From Draconibacterium orientale (lineage in GTDB: Bacteria > Bacteroidota > Bacteroidia > Bacteroidales > UBA12170): 64,000 bases of DNA. The notes below the pieces were generated by a model. The model was not told where the DNA came from. It saw only the letters and a list, made by a program, of their open reading frames with translations, and did not search any database. A program made the position numbers and the translations under genes. The DNA lies in contig DYSN01000004.1 of assembly GCA_020718205.1 (NCBI GenBank), forward strand, positions 1 through 64,000, written 5' to 3'. The first letter of the stretch is position 1. Each line of letters begins with the position of its first letter. Below, piece by piece: positions 57,499 to 64,000 of this stretch.

Positions 57499-59865
57499 TT
57501 AAAAATCCTGATGCTCGGTTCTTCTTATAATCTCGTCCTGCAACTCATCGGAAAGCTCAATAAAATAATCGCTATAACCTGCCACCCGCACAATTAAATC
57601 GCGATGTGCTTCGGGCTCGGCTTTGGCTTTTTTCAGAGTTTCGGCTGTTACCACATTGAATTGAATATGGTGTCCATCCATTTTGAAATAGGTGCGGATG
57701 AGATTCTTTATTGCTTCTATACCAGCATCATCGGACAAAAGAGCGGGGGTAAATTTTTGATTTAGCAAGGTTCCGCCGGTGCGAAGATGGTCAATTTTAG
57801 CTGCCGATTTGATAACAGCGGTTGGGCCATTTCTATCAGCTCCCTGAAAAGGACTAATCCCTTCGGAGAGTGGCTTGCCCGCTTTCCGGCCATCGGGGAG
57901 CGCTCCAATGACACCACCGAAATAAACATGGCTGGTGGTCGGCAATAGATTGATTCTGAATACACCACCTCTGCTCGTCGGGCGACCGTTTACGGCCTTG
58001 TAGAAGGCTTCAAAAATCTGCTTCATGATATCGTCGGCACGGTCATCATCGTTGCCATATTTGGGAGTTTCATTGATGATGACTTTTCTGAAATCTTCGG
58101 CATCTTCGAAATTGGAATTCACCAAGGCCAGCATATCGCTCATGGTCAGGGTTTTATTCTGAAAAACATGATAATTTATGGAACTCAGAGAATCTGTCAA
58201 ACTTCCCAATCCAACCCCCTGAATATAATTAGTATTGTATCGGGCTCCTCCGGCGTTATAATCCTTCCCGTTGGCAATACAATCGTCGATAAATACCGAA
58301 AGGAAAGCCGCTGGCATATAGGTTGCCCACATTTTCTCAATGATATTGTTCCCTTTGATTTTCAGGTCAATAAAATAATTTAGTTGAGTTTCCCAGGCCT
58401 GCATTAACTCGTCTAAAGATTGGAAATGAGCGGCAACTCCTGTTTTTGGGCCAATCTGCTTCTGAGTCCGGGGGTCGAAACCATTGTTGATTGTGAGCTC
58501 CAGAATTTTAGCCAGATTGAAATATCCGGTTAAAATATAGGCTTCGGTACCAAAAGCGCCCGTCTCTACACATCCGCTGGCACCACCATTTCGGGCATCC
58601 ACCAGCGATTTCCCCTGATTTATCAACTCCTGAATAATGGCATCGGTATTGAAAATAGAAGGCTGTCCAAATCCTGTTTTCACCACTTTTATGGCTCTTT
58701 TGATAAACTTGTCAGGATTTTTCTTGCTCAGCTGAACCATGCTGCTGGGCTGGAGAATCCGCATTTCCTCAATCACATCAAGAATCAGATAACTCAACTC
58801 GTTCACCGCATCGGTGCCATCGGCTTTCACTCCTCCCACATTGATAAGTGCAAAATCGGTAAAAGTATTGCTCTCTTTGGCGGTAACACCTGTTTTTGGT
58901 GGCGACGGATGGTTGTTGAATTTTACCCAGAAAGCCTGCAAAATCTCCCGCATTTCGTTATCTGTGAACAGGTTTTTATCCAAAGCTTCCCTGTAAAAAG
59001 GCAGAAGGTGCTGGTCGAGACGTCCCGGATTAAAGGAATCCCACGGGTTTAATTCGGTGATAACTCCCTGATGTACATACCAATAATATTGCAAGGCTTC
59101 CCAAAAATCAGTGGGTTTGTTTTCGGGCACATGGGAGCTCACAGCAATCATTTTTTGCAATTCTCCCTGCCGTTTTTCATTGGTTTCTTCATCAAGAAGC
59201 TCTTTGAGTTTTGCCACATGACGCTGCGCAAAAATACTCACTGCATCTAAGCTCACCAGCATGGCTTTCAGCTCTTCCTGTTTTGATAAGGCTTCCGGGT
59301 CGTTGAAAAAGTCGATTTTCGAAAGAGATGACTCAATCCGCTTACGGATATCTAAAAATCCTTCGCGGTAAATCACATCGCCCAAAACGGTATGACCTGG
59401 GGCTCTTTGCTCCAAAAACTCGGTATAGACTCCTGCATAGTAGGCATCTTTCCACTCCCGGGGCAACTTGGAGAAAATTCTGTCGCGCTGACTTCTTCCT
59501 TCCCAAAAAGGTATGAGCTTTTCGGCAAAGGCTTTTTTTGTGGATTCAGAAACCTTAAAGCTCACTTTTGGTCTCTGGTCTACGATTTCCAAATCGCCTA
59601 GGGAATGGATGCAAACTTCGGGATAGGTGGGCGTTTGTTGTGGCGCCGGCCCGCGCTCTCCCACTATCAGCTCACCATCACCTATATAAATGGTTTTGTT
59701 GGCCATTAGATGTTTGAATGCCATGGCGCGCATCATGGGAACTGACAATCCACGTGCTTCCTGGCTCTCATAAAACTCAGTCATCAGAAGTCCGCGTTCC
59801 TCCGAAATGGAGGGACGGGTATTTAAACTGAGGGTTCGCAACTTATTTATTCTGTCGGATATCAT
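57499..59865 (-). CDS. hypD: Glycyl radical enzyme, trans-4-hydroxy-L-proline dehydratase (HypD)-like
   Basis: Active-site GGASGCVETGAFG (CxE type), glycyl radical loop LIVRVAGYSDYF, APGHTVLGDVIY. Confidence 0.75.
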   Translation of the reverse strand: MISDRINKLRTLSLNTRPSISEERGLLMTEFYESQEARGLSVPMMRAMAFKHLMANKTIYIGDGELIVGERGPAPQQTPTYPEVCIHSLGDLEIVDQRPKVSFKVSESTKKAFAEKLIPFWEGRSQRDRIFSKLPREWKDAYYAGVYTEFLEQRAPGHTVLGDVIYREGFLDIRKRIESSLSKIDFFNDPEALSKQEELKAMLVSLDAVSIFAQRHVAKLKELLDEETNEKRQGELQKMIAVSSHVPENKPTDFWEALQYYWYVHQGVITELNPWDSFNPGRLDQHLLPFYREALDKNLFTDNEMREILQAFWVKFNNHPSPPKTGVTAKESNTFTDFALINVGGVKADGTDAVNELSYLILDVIEEMRILQPSSMVQLSKKNPDKFIKRAIKVVKTGFGQPSIFNTDAIIQELINQGKSLVDARNGGASGCVETGAFGTEAYILTGYFNLAKILELTINNGFDPRTQKQIGPKTGVAAHFQSLDELMQAWETQLNYFIDLKIKGNNIIEKMWATYMPAAFLSVFIDDCIANGKDYNAGGARYNTNYIQGVGLGSLTDSLSSINYHVFQNKTLTMSDMLALVNSNFEDAEDFRKVIINETPKYGNDDDRADDIMKQIFEAFYKAVNGRPTSRGGVFRINLLPTTSHVYFGGVIGALPDGRKAGKPLSEGISPFQGADRNGPTAVIKSAAKIDHLRTGGTLLNQKFTPALLSDDAGIEAIKNLIRTYFKMDGHHIQFNVVTAETLKKAKAEPEAHRDLIVRVAGYSDYFIELSDELQDEIIRRTEHQDF

Positions 59866-59919
59866 ATGTTTATTTTTTTTCGTGATTAGTTCTGTTTTAT
59901 AATATTGATAATGTGATAT

Positions 59920-60690
59920 TTATCCAATGATTACTTCAAATCCACTCTTTTCGATTCTGTCTTTTACCTGGTTCACCCTGGCTGGGTTTGGCTCCTCCAC
60001 TCCCATCATATCATTATTCATTTGGAGTTTTTCATATTTCCCTGCCGCAATTTTATGATAAGGCAAAAGGTGAATGCGCTTTATGTGGTTTAACTCTTTC
60101 AGATAACCCGTCATTTGATCTAAATTTTCGACACTGTCATTTATTCCCGGAATCATGGGATAGCGGATAAAAATTTCTTTTCCACGGCTGACGAGAAATT
60201 CCAGATTTTGAAGAATCCGCTTATTGCTCACGCCGGTATATTCATAATGCTTTTGTTCGTCCATATGTTTCAGGTCGAAAAGAAAAAGATCGGTCCAGGG
60301 CAAGAGCTCAGTAAAAACAGCTGTTGATGAGTAGCCTGTGGTGTCGATTATTACGTGAAAATCGTTCGTTTTCAATAATTTGGCCGATTCAACGAGAAAC
60401 TCAGGCTGCGAAAGGGGCTCACCTCCGCTAAAGGTAATTCCTCCGCCCGATTCTCCGAAAAACGGCTGGTCTTTTTCTGCTTCTCTAAGAACATCAACGG
60501 CTGTCATTTCCCAGCCAATGCTTGTTTTCCCTTTAAACTCAAAGTCAAGCTGCTGAATCCCAAAAGAGCGGCTCTCGGGATTGTGGCACCAATTGCACTG
60601 CAAAGGGCAGCCTTTCAGAAAAAATGTTGTGCGTATTCCAGGCCCGTCGTGTATGGCGAAACGCTTGATATCAAATACAATACCTCGCAT
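59920..60690 (-). CDS. Glycyl-radical enzyme activating enzyme (radical SAM)
   Basis: FFLKGCPLQCNWCHNPES (CxxxCxxC), GGGITFSGGEPLSQPEF; upstream of the GRE gene. Confidence 0.92.
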   Translation of the reverse strand: MRGIVFDIKRFAIHDGPGIRTTFFLKGCPLQCNWCHNPESRSFGIQQLDFEFKGKTSIGWEMTAVDVLREAEKDQPFFGESGGGITFSGGEPLSQPEFLVESAKLLKTNDFHVIIDTTGYSSTAVFTELLPWTDLFLFDLKHMDEQKHYEYTGVSNKRILQNLEFLVSRGKEIFIRYPMIPGINDSVENLDQMTGYLKELNHIKRIHLLPYHKIAAGKYEKLQMNNDMMGVEEPNPARVNQVKDRIEKSGFEVIIG

Positions 60691-60934
60691 AAAAATAAAA
60701 AATAATTAAATGAAGACTAAAAGAAACGGGGGTTGAAATACGTCATAGAATCCAGCACTCGAAGAGCTGATTGCCGGAATCTCCGTAGAGACTGGGGAAA
60801 ATATTGATATTTAATACAACATGCATATTCGGTGTCAAATGTAGTATATAATTGCTTTGGTGTCAATAGGTCGTCGAAAACATTTCCAGCCGCCTTGAGC
60901 TGGTAATTCAGCCAAAATCATCTAACTTTGACCC

Positions 60935-63382
60935 ATGATTTATCCCAGTAATTTTGAAGTAAAAATAGGTTTCGACAAAATCCGGCAACTACTTTCCGAC
61001 TCGTGCATTAGCTCCATGGGCCGCGAGTGGGTTGACAAGCTCAAATTTAGCTCCAACTATAACAACCTGAATATCCGGCTGTCGCAGGTTGACGAGATGA
61101 AAGTAATTCTGCTCACCGAGCCGTCTTTCCCCACTTACGATTACTTCGATTTGCGTCCTGCATTAGCAGAGATTAAACGTCCCGGCAATTTTATTTCTCA
61201 GGAAGATTTATTTGATTTTGCCACTTCGATAAAAATCATGAACCAGATTCTGAAAATTCTGGATTCCAGAACAGGAAAAAGCGACGAAATTCGACAAGTG
61301 GCAGAGAGCTTGCGGACATCGCCCGAACTCATGATCCGAATCAATCAAATCATCGACGATAAGGGCGAAATAAAAGACCACGCCTCCGACGAGCTTTACG
61401 AAATCAGAACGAAGCTGAGGAAGCTGATGAGAAATAACGACAGCATCATTCGCGAAAACCTGGCACTGGCTATTAACAGCGGCTGGACGAGCCCCGACAC
61501 GGAGGCTGCCATGCGAAACGGACGGGTTGTTATTCCCCTTTTCTCCACCTTCAAAAGGAAAATCAGCGGGTTTATTCATGGGGAATCCTCTACCGGACAA
61601 ACGGTTTTTGTGGAGCCCGCGCAACTTTTCGAAATCAACAACGAAATCATTGAGCTTGAAGCTGCTGAATCACGTGCCATCATCAAAATTCTCACCGATT
61701 TAGCCAATATTCTCAGGCCCGATGTGGATGCGCTCATTCATGCTTTTGTGCAGCTCGGACTGTTGGATTTTATCATTGCTAAAGCCCGCATTGCGGTCGA
61801 TATTGAAGCTATAAAGCCCGATTTGCAACAAAAATGTCATATCGATTGGCAGGGAGCAAGGCATCCGCTACTTTTTATTTCGCACCGATTACAAAACAAA
61901 ATTATTGTCCCGCTCGATATACAAGTAAATGAAAAACAGCGGATTCTGATTATTTCCGGGCCCAATGCCGGAGGAAAATCGGTGAGTCTGAAAACAGTGG
62001 GTCTCCTTCAATATATGCTGCAATGTGGCATGTTGATTCCGGTAAAACCCACTTCTCTGGCGGGAATTTTTCAGCATTTCTTTATCGATATCGGCGATGA
62101 GCAATCCATAGAAAACGACTTGAGCACCTACAGTTCTCACTTGCTCAACATGAAATATTTTGTGCAGAACGCCAATAAAAAAACCCTGTTTCTCATCGAT
62201 GAATTTGGTAGCGGAACAGAACCCAATCTGGGGGGCGCCATTGCCGAGGCCATTCTCGAAGAGCTAAACAGCAAAATGTGCTACGGAATTGTTACCACTC
62301 ACTTTGCCAATTTAAAGCTTTTGCCCTCCCCCGAAAACGGAATGGCCAATGCCGCCATGTTATTCAATACCAAAGAATTGGAGCCTTTGTACGTACTTAA
62401 AACCGGTCGCCCGGGAAGCTCCTTCACCGTTGAAATTGCCCGAAAAATTGGTTTTCCCGAAGGTATTCTTAAGAAAATTGAGAAGAAAGCCGACCGCCGG
62501 CAGTTAGACTTTGAAGAACAATTGCAACAATTGGACGTGGAGAAGAAAGAGTTGGACATGCTGAAAAAACATGTGGAGCTACAGGATAATTTGCTCACAG
62601 ATACCATTTCGAAATATCAGCTTCTTTATAACAGGTTGCAAACAGAAAAATCGAAGATTCTCCAGGATGCCAACACCAAAGCCACTCAGATTCTTCAAAA
62701 CAGCAACCGAATTATTGAGCAAACCATTAAAGAAATTAAGGAAAATCAGGCTCAAAACAAGAAAACCAGCGAAGCCCGAAAAAAATTAGAAGAGGAGAAG
62801 AAAAAGCTCATAGCCGATCAGAAAGCGGAAAAACAGTTCGATATCCACAAAAAAATGAATGAGGAACTGAAAGCCATCGCCCAGCCCAATAATGATGAAG
62901 AAAAACCTGCGGAGCTGAAAGCCGGAGAATATGTTAAGGTGAAGGGGCAGATATCTATTGGCCGGCTCGATGAGATTAAAGGAAATAAGGGAGTGATAGT
63001 TTTCGACAATATTACCCTTTCCATCCCGCTGGAACAATTGGAGTATGTGAGCAAGACCAAAGCCAGAGAAAGTGAAAGAAAATCTTTGACCAATTACAAC
63101 AAAATTTCACTGGAGCTTCACGAAAAAGCGGCCAATTTCAAATTGAAGCTTGATGTGCGAGGTTTAAGAGTTGAAGAAGTGCTGGCCAAAATTCAACTTT
63201 TCATTGATGAGGCGATTCTTCTCAGAATCTACGAAGTTCAGATTCTTCATGGCAAGGGTACAGGAGCCCTGCGACAGGCCATTCGCGATTATTTAAGCGG
63301 AATCCCCGAAGTGGCCTCCTATCAGGACGAACATGTAGAGAGAGGAGGCCATGGGATTACTTTGGTCAGTTTTAGTTTTTAA
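60935..63382 (+). CDS. mutS2: Endonuclease MutS2
   Basis: ISGPNAGGKSVSLKTVGLLQYM Walker A, FLIDEFGSGTEPNLGGAIAEAIL, C-terminal Smr domain LDVRGLRVEEVLAKI..ILHGKGTGALRQAIRDYL. Confidence 0.96.
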   Translation: MIYPSNFEVKIGFDKIRQLLSDSCISSMGREWVDKLKFSSNYNNLNIRLSQVDEMKVILLTEPSFPTYDYFDLRPALAEIKRPGNFISQEDLFDFATSIKIMNQILKILDSRTGKSDEIRQVAESLRTSPELMIRINQIIDDKGEIKDHASDELYEIRTKLRKLMRNNDSIIRENLALAINSGWTSPDTEAAMRNGRVVIPLFSTFKRKISGFIHGESSTGQTVFVEPAQLFEINNEIIELEAAESRAIIKILTDLANILRPDVDALIHAFVQLGLLDFIIAKARIAVDIEAIKPDLQQKCHIDWQGARHPLLFISHRLQNKIIVPLDIQVNEKQRILIISGPNAGGKSVSLKTVGLLQYMLQCGMLIPVKPTSLAGIFQHFFIDIGDEQSIENDLSTYSSHLLNMKYFVQNANKKTLFLIDEFGSGTEPNLGGAIAEAILEELNSKMCYGIVTTHFANLKLLPSPENGMANAAMLFNTKELEPLYVLKTGRPGSSFTVEIARKIGFPEGILKKIEKKADRRQLDFEEQLQQLDVEKKELDMLKKHVELQDNLLTDTISKYQLLYNRLQTEKSKILQDANTKATQILQNSNRIIEQTIKEIKENQAQNKKTSEARKKLEEEKKKLIADQKAEKQFDIHKKMNEELKAIAQPNNDEEKPAELKAGEYVKVKGQISIGRLDEIKGNKGVIVFDNITLSIPLEQLEYVSKTKARESERKSLTNYNKISLELHEKAANFKLKLDVRGLRVEEVLAKIQLFIDEAILLRIYEVQILHGKGTGALRQAIRDYLSGIPEVASYQDEHVERGGHGITLVSFSF

Positions 63383-63914
63383 TCCAGTTGATGATTTCTT
63401 GGTCATCGGGTTTGGTTGATGAAGGAAAAACTTTCTCAAGCTTACCATCAGCACTAATAAGATATTTCTGGAAATTCCACTTTACTTTTGAATCTTCCAC
63501 TCCGTTTAATTCTTTTGAAGTCAGCCATTTATAAATAGGAGCCTGGTCATCGTCTTTCACTGAGATTTTGCTCATCATCGGAAAAGTCACTCCGTAGGTG
63601 GTGGAACAGAAGGTTAAAATTTCTTCGTTGGTTCCCGGTTCCTGCTTCATGAAATTATTGGCAGGAAAGCCTATAATCACAAATTTATCGCCCCCATATT
63701 GCGCATACACCGCTTGTAATTGCTCGTATTGCTTGGTATAACCACATTTGGAAGCCACATTAACCACCATCACTTTTTTACCTTTCAATTGTTCCATGGA
63801 ATAGGGTTTACCATTAATATCTTCCACTGTAAAATCGTAGAACGAAGTCTGGGCCTGGAGTGTTGTCATAAGCATAAGGGCAAATAGGATTAAAATTGAG
63901 TTTTTCATTTTCAT
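63372..63914 (-). CDS. Glutathione peroxidase family protein
   Basis: VMVVNVASKCGYTKQYEQLQ, VIIGFPANNFMKQEPG, KWNFQKYLI; signal peptide. Confidence 0.93.
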   Translation of the reverse strand: MKMKNSILILFALMLMTTLQAQTSFYDFTVEDINGKPYSMEQLKGKKVMVVNVASKCGYTKQYEQLQAVYAQYGGDKFVIIGFPANNFMKQEPGTNEEILTFCSTTYGVTFPMMSKISVKDDDQAPIYKWLTSKELNGVEDSKVKWNFQKYLISADGKLEKVFPSSTKPDDQEIINWIKN

Positions 63915-64000
63915 TGAGTATTTGAATGTTTGTTTGTTTAATTATTTGACCACAATAGTAAACAATCGAAACGGCATTATCTATGTACAAATGTTAGTCA

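Noticed and set aside
1-64000. CRISPR arrays, rRNA genes, prophage
   Set aside because: No regularly spaced repeats, rRNA signatures, or phage structural/integrase genes were seen.

Overview
This is a chromosomal window from a Bacteroidota (Bacteroidia-like) genome. Support for that placement: TTG/TTTG-N19-20-TAnnTTTG promoters, type IX secretion C-terminal sorting domains, a short primary sigma factor, and GH92 and LVIVD families. Most of it is housekeeping. I see no prophage, integrase, CRISPR array or complete IS. Main blocks: (1) a CrbS/CbrA-like acyl-substrate uptake cluster at ~45-11900 (DnaQ-type exonuclease, CBS/cNMP/DUF294 protein, PrpE/ACSS3-like acyl-CoA synthetase, receiver-only response regulator, SSS-transporter/histidine kinase, small TM protein, ActP-like symporter, DUF4212 subunit, porin, IS1-InsA-like zinc-ribbon HTH protein); (2) FAD/Fe-S dehydrogenase, rny, a 6S-type RNA, zapA; (3) glycerophosphodiester salvage genes and a T9SS protease; (4) fabH, a fused LeuCD-type aconitase and an isocitrate dehydrogenase-like gene; (5) the primary sigma gene; (6) LVIVD/DUF4114 lipoproteins, a decayed GH92 gene and an FRG-domain gene; (7) tRNA-Leu, prs-rplY-pth, rplU-rpmA-serS-truA; (8) a HypD-like glycyl radical enzyme with a short activase and an EFR1 protein; (9) mutS2 and a glutathione peroxidase. 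The most notable observations are a 20-bp perfect palindrome that exactly fills the spacer of the sigma-factor promoter, a CrbS-like system whose regulator has no output domain but which sits next to an orphan HTH protein, an LVIVD lipoprotein that appears split into two exported halves, a T9SS cargo gene cut by one in-frame stop, a GH92 pseudogene with several identifiable lesions, and a HypD-like enzyme whose activase lacks the auxiliary Fe-S insert. All family calls come from reading the sequence by eye; no searches were run.
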